From Dictyocoela muelleri (Eukaryota > Microsporidia), in contig SDVU01000045.1 in assembly GCA_016256075.1 (NCBI GenBank), forward strand, positions 1 through 24,755: DNA of 24,755 bases, read 5' to 3'. Below, in pieces: positions 9,318-17,353 of this stretch. Position 1 is the stretch's first letter; each line of letters begins with the position of its first letter. The position numbers were made by a program, and so were the translations under genes. The notes under the pieces are model-generated. The model saw nothing but the letters and a program-made list of their open reading frames with translations, ran no database searches and was not told where the DNA came from.

Positions 9318-10490
9318 GTCTTTTTTTTGTAAATTTTTTCTCAGCATGTGGTCTTAAAAAAATCAAACAAAAATGTTAAGAAAAAACATTTAATTGGAAA
9401 TTTGTACGTATAAATTTTATAATCCTTGAAAGCCTAAAAAACCAAACTTCTAAAAAAAACAAACTCGTCTTAAATTAAAAAGGGCTAAATAATATGGCAA
9501 AGACATGAAATAAAGTAAATATATCGTCTTTTTACATGAAAATGATACGTAAAATATAACAATACTTACCTAAGTACTTAAAAGTCTCGTAATAGTATAA
9601 AAATCAAACCTTTCTAGGCTTATAATGACCAAAATCAACTGTACTACTATGCGCAGCATATATATTTTTTTAAGAGAAAATTATTTAAAATATAAGATAA
9701 ATTTCAAGATAAATTTAAATACTTTTTGGTTTTTAATAAGTAGCACGATAAATCGCCGAGGGCGAGATTACGCAAAATATTCGCGAGATTTTTTAAAAAA
9801 AATTTAATATCCTTGTTTAAACAAAAGATTTTTCCTAAACTATTTAGAGACACCCTCTAAATAGACACGATGAACTAAAAAATATAGAAATAAATAGGAT
9901 TACAAAATTTTCACTATATTGTTCTATATACATATTGTATAAAATGCGTTTTATATATTTAATTAGGGATCCGGCTTTTTCCAAAAAAGTTTTTAAAACA
10001 TGTATATAAAACATTTTTTTTTTATCTTTTTGTGTTACTATATTTGAGTGTTTTATCTTTTTAGAAAGGATGTATAAGCTAAGTGGAAGTCGAATTTTTT
10101 GTTTAAACTAAGATGTTGCTAATTTTTTTTATAAAAAAATATTGCAGCTAGTTCTCGTGCCATTATTACAAACCAAAAAGTTTCATAGTTTATTTTAAAA
10201 CTTTTTTCGTGTATTTCAAATAATTTTCTCCTTATTAAAAATATAAATTTTATTTTGAACGGTGTATTATTGATAATTTTTGAAATTTTTGTTTTAAGGT
10301 ATTATTTAGTGGGTCTCTTTTTTAATAAATATTTAAAATTGCAATCCGGAAAATGCCACAGCTCTTTCCCGGGATACCTTCTAAAAATATCTCGATAACT
10401 TTTGATATATGGGCCTATAACTATGAAAAACTCTGTAAGTGTACAAAAATGATATTGAAAAAATGCATATTGTGTACCTGATTGCGACAT
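9318..10490. other. AT-rich intergenic DNA, no supported gene
   Basis: A 60-codon frame at 9625-9807 and a 62-codon minus frame at 10302-10490 have no recognisable features. A 10-bp-stem hairpin with a 5-base loop ('ctatttagag' / 'ctctaaatag') lies at 9840-9864. A slightly GC-richer patch lies at 9745-9790. Confidence 0.4.
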
Positions 10491-10871
10491 TATAAAAGGG
10501 GAGTAAATTCTAATAGAACTTTTATTAAATCATTTCTCTATCATAATACTTTTTTCCACCCATTCACGCAATGTTTGTCAAATCCTACCATTTCAAAGTG
10601 ACTATTAAAAGCAATTTCACTGATTATTGCTTCAATATCTTTGCATGGCCGCATATTTATAAATTTCGAATTAAATGCGCTGATAAATTCTTCTTATGAT
10701 TCTAATGCGGTGACATTGAGGCAATAAATGCATAATATAATCACCATGGGCGAATGCTGTAATTACACCGTGAGTTTTATGCATAGAATCAGGATCTAAA
10801 ACTATATGTTTATCAAATTATTATTCAGTATTGGGTGTTAATTATTTATAAAATATAGCAGATACTCTTCT

Positions 10872-11567
10872 TTAAAAGGCTTTGCAGAGTTATAAGCCCA
10901 GTTTTGCCTTCTTATAAGCCTATTTTATCAAACTTATAAACCCCATACTTACAAACTTAAAACCCCATTTTAGCAAACTTATAATCCCATTTTTGTAAAG
11001 TTATAATCTCATTTTGCAAACAATAGGCCTATTTTTCATACTCATAATCCTATGTTTGCAAACTTATAACCCATTTTTATTAAAATAATTCATTTATAAG
11101 AAAACATGAAGCTTTAAAATATGGGTTCTCAAACGAGTTATACCCCCTTTAGATTTTTAACTCTTCATTTGTAAGTATAAAGAGTATATTTCTTATTTTT
11201 AATAAGCTTAAAATCGCGAGATAAATATATAATTAATAATTAAAATTGCGAGATAAATATATCTCTCAATTTCAATTATTAATTGTATATATATTTATAT
11301 ATATCTCGCGATTTTAAGCTTATTAAAAATAAGAAATATACTCTTTGCCCTTACCAATTAAGACTTACAAATCTGAGGAGGGGTGTCTCAAACCCGTTGG
11401 ATAAGCTATATTTAAATGATTGTAGTTTTTTAGAAATATATTAGTTTGCAAAAATTAGATTATAAGTTTGCAAAAAAGGGTTTAAAAGTTAGCAAAAAAG
11501 GGTTTTTAAGTTACCAAAAATAGTCTATAAGTTTGCAAAATGTAATTATAACTCTGCGAAGTCCTAT
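10872..11567. mobile_element. Foldback-like element with tandem-repeat arms
   Basis: About 696 bp. The ends are inverted copies ('ctttgcagagttataa' and 'ttataactctgcgaag'). Each arm is a run of 20-22 base units of the type 'gcaaacttataaccccattt', about nine on the left (10885-11075) and five or six inverted on the right (11445-11560). The units are degenerate. The middle is a further inverted repeat (11122-11397). Arms built from short tandem repeats are typical of foldback elements. It has no coding capacity. Confidence 0.68.
11122..11397. repeat. Inner inverted repeat of the foldback-like element
   Basis: A strong core at 11175-11222 and 11300-11346 shares 'aaagagtatatttcttattt' and 'aagcttaaaatcgcgag' in inverted orientation. 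Weaker pairing reaches out to 'gggttctcaaacgag' and 'gtctcaaaccc'. It may be a separate MITE inserted in the centre or the element's own core. Confidence 0.7.
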
Positions 11568-12034
11568 AAAACTCCATAATTTGGTTTTGATGCAATACAT
11601 CCATTCGATTGATATTGTGCATAAGATGGAAACATTAGATTTCGAATTTTGAACTGAAGTGCATACTTTACAATTTTTCTTGGAGATCTATATTTTTTAC
11701 TCATGTAAAGATTGAACACAGATTCGCCCAGAACAATTATATCTATATCAATATTTCTCTCATTAAATTCGCATAAGTGAATCTTTTTTTTTCACATCGG
11801 AATTCCTAGATATAAGAATTTTTTATAATATTAATTCATAAAGCCTATTTTTTATATGTCTCTTGATATACTTGACATAGTTTAATTAATTTTACGGTTG
11901 TTTTTCAAGCTTAAATTTATCAATTCCGGTGTCGCACATGGGTTAATTGCAAGCTCGGCGTTTTTGCACTCGTTCTTGAAATGATATCTTTTTTCGCTTA
12001 CTTTTTTTCTTCTGAAGAAATGTTTTTTTGCCAT

Positions 12035-12254
12035 TATAAAAATCTTAATTAAAAACCATTTGCGTCTCTCTATTAACTAACGATATTGATAATTTTAGAG
12101 CAAACAGTATTTCATTTTGCTTTTTTCGGATTTAAAAAGATGTAGAAAGTTTTAGTATTGTTTCTTTTAAACGTAGCTACGGGACCTTCTATGTGGAATT
12201 CGTTTTTCTGTGTTTCTTGGCATTATTTTAGGGAGATATATTTTGTATAAATAT
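12035..12254. other. Intergenic DNA, nothing recognised
   Basis: AT-rich sequence between the IS630-like relic and the 22-bp tandem array. No frames or repeats can be supported. Confidence 0.35.
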
Positions 12255-12510
12255 TAGAAAAATGCGTCTATAACTTTAGGAAAATATGTTTCCAACTTTA
12301 GGGAAGTATGTATATAACTCCGGGAATATGTGTCTATAACTCTAGGAAAATGTGTCTATAACTCTGAAAAAATGTGTCTATAACTTTAAGAAAATGTGTC
12401 TATAACTTTAAGAAAATGTGTCTAGAACTCTAGGTAAATGTGTCTAGAACTCTGGGAAAGGTGTCTAGAACTCTGTCAAAAAGGTGTCTATAACTTGTGG
12501 AAAACGTGTC
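12255..12510 (+). repeat. 22-bp tandem array, about 11 units
   Basis: Degenerate units of 'gtgtctataactctaggaaaat' type. The early ones are more diverged ('gtttccaactttagggaagt') and the later ones more alike. The core 'tataactctg' is shared with the terminal units of the foldback-like element at 10872-11567. This may therefore be one arm of a related element whose partner is not visible here. Confidence 0.75.
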
Positions 12511-12514
12511 TATT

Positions 12515-12588
12515 CGCTGTCCGTTTTAGCTGCCTGCGACAGAAAAACGGACAGCGGTTGCGGCAGGAAATCTTTTTTTTTTGCCGCA
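12515..12588. repeat. Two adjacent GC-rich hairpins
   Basis: The first has a 13-bp perfect stem (cgctgtccgtttt, 12515-12527, with 12544-12556) and a 16-base loop. The second has a 7-bp stem (tgcggca, 12559-12565, with tgccgca, 12582-12588). They are conspicuous in such AT-rich DNA and follow directly on the tandem array, possibly marking its element's end. Confidence 0.65.
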
Positions 12589-13025
12589 GAAAAAACAAAC
12601 TCTTAATAATTAATAATTTAAATTTATAATAAATAAAAATATTGAATCATAAGATGTTGTATGAAATTAAGGAACCGTGTAATTGGGGAACCATAACATT
12701 TTCTGACGAAAAAAACAAATTTAAAACATTATTCGGAGGTTTCAGACAACGTTTATTAAAGTTATAAATTTATTTTTATTACTTACTTTTAACAATTTTG
12801 CATTTTGGCGCTTTTTATCTTCGATTTTGACAGTTTTTTTAAAACTCCACGTATGAAATTGAAGGTCCATGCTTAATTATTAAGAAAATATGGAAAAATT
12901 ACAAGCCGTGTAATTGAGGAACCAAATATATAAAACTGACGGAAACGCAAGAAAAATTGAGTATTTAGAAATAAAATGAATTTTTAAAAGGTTTTATTCT
13001 TACAAGTTTTTATATTTTTTACATA

Positions 13026-13029
13026 CCCC
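13026..13029 (+). promoter_or_regulatory. CCCC start motif of the integrase gene
   Basis: CCCC ends seven bases before the ATG at 13037 and lies outside the inverted repeat. It matches the host-type start signal of the SNARE and peroxidase genes. Confidence 0.5.
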
Positions 13030-13036
13030 TATTACA

Positions 13037-14119
13037 ATGGGGAATTTAATAAAAATAACAACAATCGAGGAATACAATAATTTAATAGCTTTCAAAATCC
13101 ACAAATTAATCCCAAATAATTTAAATCCTAACCAAATTAAAAAATTCAAAGCAAAGGCTAAAAAAATAGAAGTTCTAAATAATGAAATATTTATAAAAAG
13201 CAAATATGGCTTGTTAAAATATGTTCCTGAATACTTAAATGATTTGAAATATAAATATATTGAAGAAATACATGAAAAATGCCATCGTGGTATTAATGCT
13301 ATATTCAATGAAATTAAACGGAAATATTATAATATCACGCAAGAAGATGTAAAAAGACTGCTAGATAGATGTAATATTTGCAGTAACAGAAAAGTACGGG
13401 TAGAAAATACTACTACAACACCAATAATTATACCTAATAAATTAGACAGAATCCAACTTGACATAACTTACATGATTGAATTTCATAATGATAATAACGG
13501 TTTTAAATATATTCTAACTGCAATTGATTGTGCTACTAAATTTGCATGGTGTTTCCCGTGTCTTCAAAAATCAGCCGAAGAAGTGTATATACATTTAGAA
13601 GATTTATTTTTGAGATGTATAATTCCTAAAGAAATCCATTCTGACAATGGTACTGAATTCAAAAATCGTTTAATAAAACATCTATGCTCTAAATTCAATG
13701 TAAAACATGTTTTTGGCCGACCAAATCATCCCGAAACACAAGGTCAAATTGAAAGATTTAACAAAACTATCAAAACTAGTTTAAGATCTATAATGATTCT
13801 TAAAAATACACGAAGATGGATTGATATTTTACAAAGAACAACATATGAGTACAATATTAAAATACATCGGGCAATAGGAGATTCGCCATCTAATTTATTT
13901 TTGAATGTTCTAGGATATAATCTTATAAGTAACATTTATAGTTCTAATAATAGTGTATCACTTGTTGAATTGAATCAAGATGAGATAAATAGCATTAATA
14001 ATTATAGAGTCAGATATTATTCTGAGATAGCAAGCATAAATAGGGGTTTGATAAGAAGAAGTGAAAGTAATTTGAGACAATTGGGCGAAATGATAGATGA
14101 TTCTGAGAATAATGAATAA
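13037..14119 (+). CDS. Integrase/transposase of the Ginger-like element
   Basis: A 360-residue DDE recombinase that would cut and join the element's ends. An HHCC zinc finger comes first: His79 and His83 ('HEKCH') with Cys112 and Cys115 ('CNIC'). The RNase-H-fold core follows. Asp142 is in 'QLDITYM', Asp203 in 'HSDNGTEF' and Glu239 in 'PETQGQIERFN'. The spacing of 35 residues between Asp203 and Glu239 is the retroviral-integrase-type DD35E pattern. Residues 250-295 or so ('YEYNIKIHRAIGDSPSNLF') match the usual end of the core. The C-terminal 65 residues are polar with no clear domain. The frame is intact with all catalytic and zinc residues present, so it may be active or recently so. No other gene lies inside the element. 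A CCCC motif precedes the ATG and AATAAA covers the stop. Confidence 0.9.
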   Translation: MGNLIKITTIEEYNNLIAFKIHKLIPNNLNPNQIKKFKAKAKKIEVLNNEIFIKSKYGLLKYVPEYLNDLKYKYIEEIHEKCHRGINAIFNEIKRKYYNITQEDVKRLLDRCNICSNRKVRVENTTTTPIIIPNKLDRIQLDITYMIEFHNDNNGFKYILTAIDCATKFAWCFPCLQKSAEEVYIHLEDLFLRCIIPKEIHSDNGTEFKNRLIKHLCSKFNVKHVFGRPNHPETQGQIERFNKTIKTSLRSIMILKNTRRWIDILQRTTYEYNIKIHRAIGDSPSNLFLNVLGYNLISNIYSSNNSVSLVELNQDEINSINNYRVRYYSEIASINRGLIRRSESNLRQLGEMIDDSENNE

Positions 14120-14120
14120 A
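14115..14120 (+). terminator. AATAAA overlapping the integrase stop codon
   Basis: The hexamer spans TAA at 14117-14119. It lies 30 bases inside the start of the right inverted repeat, so the element seems to carry its own 3' end signal. Confidence 0.5.
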
Positions 14121-14529
14121 ATTTCAATTTTAAAAAAATAAATTTTTAGGTATAAAACCTTTTAATAATTCATTTTGTTTCTAAATACTTAATTTTTCTT
14201 GCGTTTCCGCCAATTTTATCTATTTGGTTCCTCAATTACACGGCTTGTAATTTTCTCATATTTTCTTAATAATTAAGCATGGACCTTCAATTTCATACGT
14301 GGGGTTTTAAAAAAAACTGTCAAAATTGAATAAAAAAAGCGCCAAAATGCAAAATTGTTACAGGTAAGTAATAAAAATAAATTTATAACTTTAATAAACG
14401 TTGTCTGAAAAATCCGAAAAATGTTTTAAATTTGTTTTTTCGTCAGAAAATGTTATGGTTTCTCAATTACACGTTCCTTAATTTCATACAACAAAATGGG
14501 TTAAGAACATGAATTTATTGGAGAAAAAT

Positions 14530-15001
14530 TATGCCCAATTTTGGCTAAAAGTAGCGAGTGAGTGTTCTCTATACTGATGAATCTAAGATCGGGAAAAGTA
14601 AATTTAATAGAGTCGCTCGTGACGATGTAATAAGGATAATAGTGGCGGTTTAGAAAACTGAAAATTAAAAATGATTTTAAAAAGCTGTTTACAAAGAAAA
14701 CAGAAATGAGTTATTATCGTTTTGAAAGCATATGTTGACTAGATCTCTTACATTTATACCGATGGTTGGGAGGATATACTCGTTCATGAACATTTTTGTC
14801 TCACAGAACAGCTAATCACGCCATAGAATTCCTTAATAGAGCAAATATTGTGCATATAAATATGATTAAAGGATGTGGTTCAGGGAATTTCCGATAAATA
14901 TTAGACGACATAAAGTAAGAAGGCTTTTGGACATATATATTTTGAGATATATGGTGAATAGAAATGTTGGTGAGGGGTCATTTAAAGCCTTTATGAAATA
15001 A
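14530..15001 (+). pseudogene. Third Merlin-type transposase relic
   Basis: Plus-strand pieces: 'YTDESKIGKSKFNRVARD' (first-Asp block, 14560-14620), 'FIYTDGWEDILVHEHF' (second Asp, about 14755-14800), 'ANHAIEFLNRANIVHINMIKG' (the block before the last catalytic residue, with the Glu changed to Lys) and 'GSFKAFMK' then a stop spanned by AATAAA (14997-15002). The order is IS1595/Merlin. The N-terminal part is missing; the Ginger-like element ends about 40 bases upstream and may have cut it off. Several frame changes and stops occur. Confidence 0.68.
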
Positions 15002-15002
15002 A

Positions 15003-15459
15003 TAATAAAATAAATATATTTTTATTACATTCTGTAGATGTGTACATAGAGGGGAGAATAAAAAAAAGTACACTCCTATTTCAGCCATCTAAAAATGCAC
15101 CAGATCCATTAAGTTTATTAAAATTTAATTGACGATTAAGTTATTAAATTTTATTTTATATAAATTTTATCAGATTTTCATATTCCTAAAATTTTAAATA
15201 AAAATAATAAATAACATTTTTATTAAACCAATTACAATATCTTATTAACACAAAAAATATTTTTTTCTCTTTTTAATAAATTTAAACCAAAAAAACGATT
15301 TATTCAAATTTTTAACACCTATTAAACATTAATGAACAAATTATTTTACGAACTCTTAATACAACTATTATTTTTATTGATTTCTATGTTTAAACAAATA
15401 ACCAATCGGTTTTTACAAAAAAAAATGACATTTATTATAAATAAAATTTTATTTTATAT
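15003..15459. other. AT-rich leader region of the peroxidase gene
   Basis: No repeat or separate gene. The peroxidase frame is open back to an ATG at 15332 with a hydrophobic 44-residue stretch, treated under the gene entry. Confidence 0.45.
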
Positions 15460-15463
15460 CCCC
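15460..15463 (+). promoter_or_regulatory. CCCC start motif of the peroxidase gene
   Basis: CCCC directly abuts the ATG at 15464 in a leader otherwise made almost only of A and T. It decides the start in favour of 15464 over the upstream in-frame ATG at 15332. Confidence 0.65.
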
Positions 15464-15949
15464 ATGACGATTTTTTATGATCTATCTGCAAGAACATGGG
15501 ACGGTAAGAACTTCAACTTCTTTTCTCTTAAAGGAAAACCATGTGTTATTGTTAACATTGCTTCAAAATGCGGCTTTCACAAACAATCTTTTGATATGTT
15601 AAACTCAATTATCGATAAGAATATAAATATTCTGTTATTCCCATGCAACCAGTATCTTAATCAGGAGCCTCTCAATATAAATGAAATTCATGAATATGTT
15701 CAAAAATTTTCTGATAAATATATTTTGTTTGATAAAATTAAGGTTTTTGGAAATGATCAGCATGCGGTGTACAAATATCTTACTGAAAATTCACCATCAT
15801 ATTTATTGGGCAAGAGTATAAAATGGAATTATACAACTTTTTTAATTGATGAAAAGGGTGAGATGGTGAAGAGATATGCACCTGGTGAAAATTTTATAAA
15901 AGATAAATGTTTTATTGATGTTTTGCAAAGAAACAGTGGCGATAAATAA
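15464..15949 (+). CDS. Glutathione peroxidase family protein (Cys type)
   Basis: 161 residues, the usual length of yeast and plant-type GPx proteins, predicted to reduce peroxides in the cytosol. Seen: 'NIASKCGF' with the peroxidatic Cys36, 'FPCNQYLNQEP' with Cys61 and Gln67, and 'IKWNYTTFLID' with Trp121 and Asn122. These complete the Cys-Gln-Trp-Asn catalytic tetrad. The family's usual resolving Cys (around yeast position 82, 'FCQLNYG') is absent: the matching 'HEYVQKFSDKY' has Val79. Recycling may therefore use another thiol. The chosen start matches the family's N-terminus ('MTIFYDLSAR') and has CCCC just before it. An upstream in-frame ATG at 15332 would add a hydrophobic 44-residue leader, possibly a membrane or secretion signal; I think it less likely. 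AATAAA overlaps the stop. Confidence 0.92.
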   Translation: MTIFYDLSARTWDGKNFNFFSLKGKPCVIVNIASKCGFHKQSFDMLNSIIDKNINILLFPCNQYLNQEPLNINEIHEYVQKFSDKYILFDKIKVFGNDQHAVYKYLTENSPSYLLGKSIKWNYTTFLIDEKGEMVKRYAPGENFIKDKCFIDVLQRNSGDK

Positions 15950-15950
15950 A
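15945..15950 (+). terminator. AATAAA overlapping the peroxidase stop codon
   Basis: The hexamer spans the TAA at 15947-15949 and is the probable polyadenylation signal. Further AATAAA copies follow within ten bases. Confidence 0.55.
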
Positions 15951-16710
15951 ATAAATAAACCTTATTTTTTATAAAAATAGGATTTATAATTTCTGAAATT
16001 AAAAATTTTGCTTGTTATATTTTGTTGACTCAGCAAAATTTTGCCGAAAATCAAAATTTCTCCGGAAATAAAAAAATAACACCTCGAAAAATAAATAAAC
16101 AATTTATTTAAATTTAAAAGAATGTGGTAGCCCGACAGCAGTTAAGTAAATAAAAAAATATGGTCTCATAAAATTTTTTAAAACATCAATCAACCTTTCC
16201 ATTTTCTCACTAATCTTAGATTTTCTAACCACTTTATAACTTATCGGATAATATCTCCTTTTTTATTTTGTATTGTAACTATAGTTTTTAAAGATACGGG
16301 AAATTAAATTAATAACGAAAACATCCTCGATTTTTAATATTACTATTTATAGCTTCTACTCACATTATTCAAATGGATATTATTCAGAGCTAAATCATAA
16401 AATTTATACATCTTAATCGTTATTTTTTTGATATAATAATCTTATAACCATAAACATTCTTGCAAATTTTTTCCAACACGCCACATGAAGTTTGATATAT
16501 TATAAAATCTGTGTGTTCTTATAGTGCATCATAATATTATACCAATTTATGATTTATAATATGAAAATGATATAGAGGATTGAATTTTTACGAATATTCA
16601 GAATATGTTTTGATAAATTGGACTTCAATAAGTGTCAAAGGTAGTATCGGTTGCACGGCGTAGAAGTTTCATGGAAAATTTAAGAAAAAAAAAATAGAAA
16701 TAAAATCAAC
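15951..16710. other. Intergenic stretch with one small hairpin
   Basis: An 11-bp stem (aaaattttgct, 16002-16012, with 16032-16042) with a 19-base loop lies about 50 bases after the peroxidase gene. Otherwise AT-rich, and no gene can be supported. Confidence 0.4.
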
Positions 16711-17090
16711 AAATTTTTTTAATTTTTTTCTATAAAAGTCAACTCATGACCCAAATTATCCCCACTTTTTTAGAAAATCGCCATACGTAATAATATATTA
16801 AACTATTCTTATTCGAAATAAGCGTAAAAACACGAGTTATCTTCAGATATAATAATATTTTTAGCGCCAATATATGGAAGTTTTAAAAAATTTTACGTAA
16901 ACATAAATTTTATATAACTTTCATATATTGACGCTAAAAATATTATTATACCTGTAGATAACTCGTGTTTTTACGCTTATTTCGAATTGAAATAGTTTAC
17001 TATATTATTACGTATGGCGATTTTCTAAAAAAGTGGGGATAATTTGGGTCATGAGTTGACTTTTATAGAAAAGAATTAAAAAAAATATTT
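16711..17090. mobile_element. Hairpin element, 380 bp, arms of about 170 bases
   Basis: The arms 16711-16885 and 16918-17090 are nearly identical inverted copies. They contain 'gtcaactcatgacccaaatt', 'aaaatcgccatacgtaata' and 'cgtaaaaacacgagttatct'. The loop is about 35 bases and there is no open frame. High arm identity suggests a recent insertion or continuing gene conversion. It lies 260 bases upstream of the MULE transposase and may be unrelated to it. Confidence 0.82.
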
Positions 17091-17347
17091 TAACAGCTAT
17101 TTTTCCGTGATATTAAGCATATATTTTTTTTAATATTGTAGCCGAAAATATTATAATATATCAGATTTACTATAAGTCTTTAGAATATTTACACCTTTAA
17201 ATGTTAGTTGAACTTAAGCAAATATACCATAAATATAAATAACATAAAATGAAATATAGGTAGAGCTTGTCAATGTAGTTGGTGTAAATTATCATACAAT
17301 GCACTTGTTGAGCAATCGGCTTAGCATAGTTTCACCCCAAAAATATA
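17091..17347. other. Upstream region of the MULE transposase
   Basis: AT-rich, without genes. No long terminal inverted repeat matching the far side of the MULE relic was recognised. Confidence 0.35.
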
Positions 17348-17353
17348 CCCCTA

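Larger units (their letters stand above)
10525..12034 (-). pseudogene. Tc1/mariner (IS630-like) transposase, split by another element
   Basis: Minus strand. The N-terminal part, 12034-11568, begins 'MAKKHFFRRKK' and runs to the first catalytic region 'DIIVLGESVFNLYMSKKYR'. That region aligns with the usual 'iDEsgFnlhmrr.YG' pattern, so the Asp appears changed. 'RNLMFPSYAQYQSNGCI' follows. The C-terminal part, 10870-10525, has 'MHKTHGVI' (around the second Asp, decayed), 'NMRPCKDIEAIISEIAF' and 'VNGWKKYYDREMI', then a stop abutted by AATAAA. The two halves are separated by the foldback-like element at 10872-11567, which therefore came later. Several stops and frame changes occur in both halves. 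Confidence 0.7.
12655..14493 (+). mobile_element. Ginger-like integrase-encoding DNA transposon, complete-looking
   Basis: An 1839-bp unit made of two terminal inverted repeats of about 342 bases (12655-12997 and 14152-14493) around one integrase gene. The ends read TGTTGTATG and CATACAACA, the TGT...ACA ends expected of Ginger elements and of integrases generally. Each arm holds two copies of a 'cgtgtaattgrggaacc' motif (12675-12692 and 12907-12923; inverted copies at 14226-14243 and 14457-14474). These are likely inner and outer integrase-binding sites. Flanking bases (aaga / aaat) show no clear 4-bp duplication. Other TIR-bearing integrase elements cannot be excluded, but the single gene and small size argue for Ginger. 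Confidence 0.8.

Noticed and set aside
9625-9807. A 60-codon open frame as a gene
   Set aside because: Low-complexity Lys/Asn/Ile-rich translation of the kind AT-rich DNA gives by chance, with no start motif.
12438-12629. A 63-codon open frame as a gene
   Set aside because: It reads through the 22-bp tandem array and the GC hairpins, so its repetitive Leu/Cys/Glu translation is a by-product of the repeat.
13000-13308. A 102-codon minus-strand frame
   Set aside because: It is the antisense shadow of the integrase gene.
13037-14119. The integrase as part of a Polinton or an LTR element
   Set aside because: It lies between its own 342-bp inverted repeats in a 1.8-kb unit with no capsid, protease, polymerase or reverse transcriptase sequence and no direct terminal repeats.
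15332-15463. The upstream ATG as the peroxidase start
   Set aside because: The family N-terminus begins at the ATG at 15464, which has CCCC directly before it. The extra 44 residues have no family match, though a longer form is not excluded.
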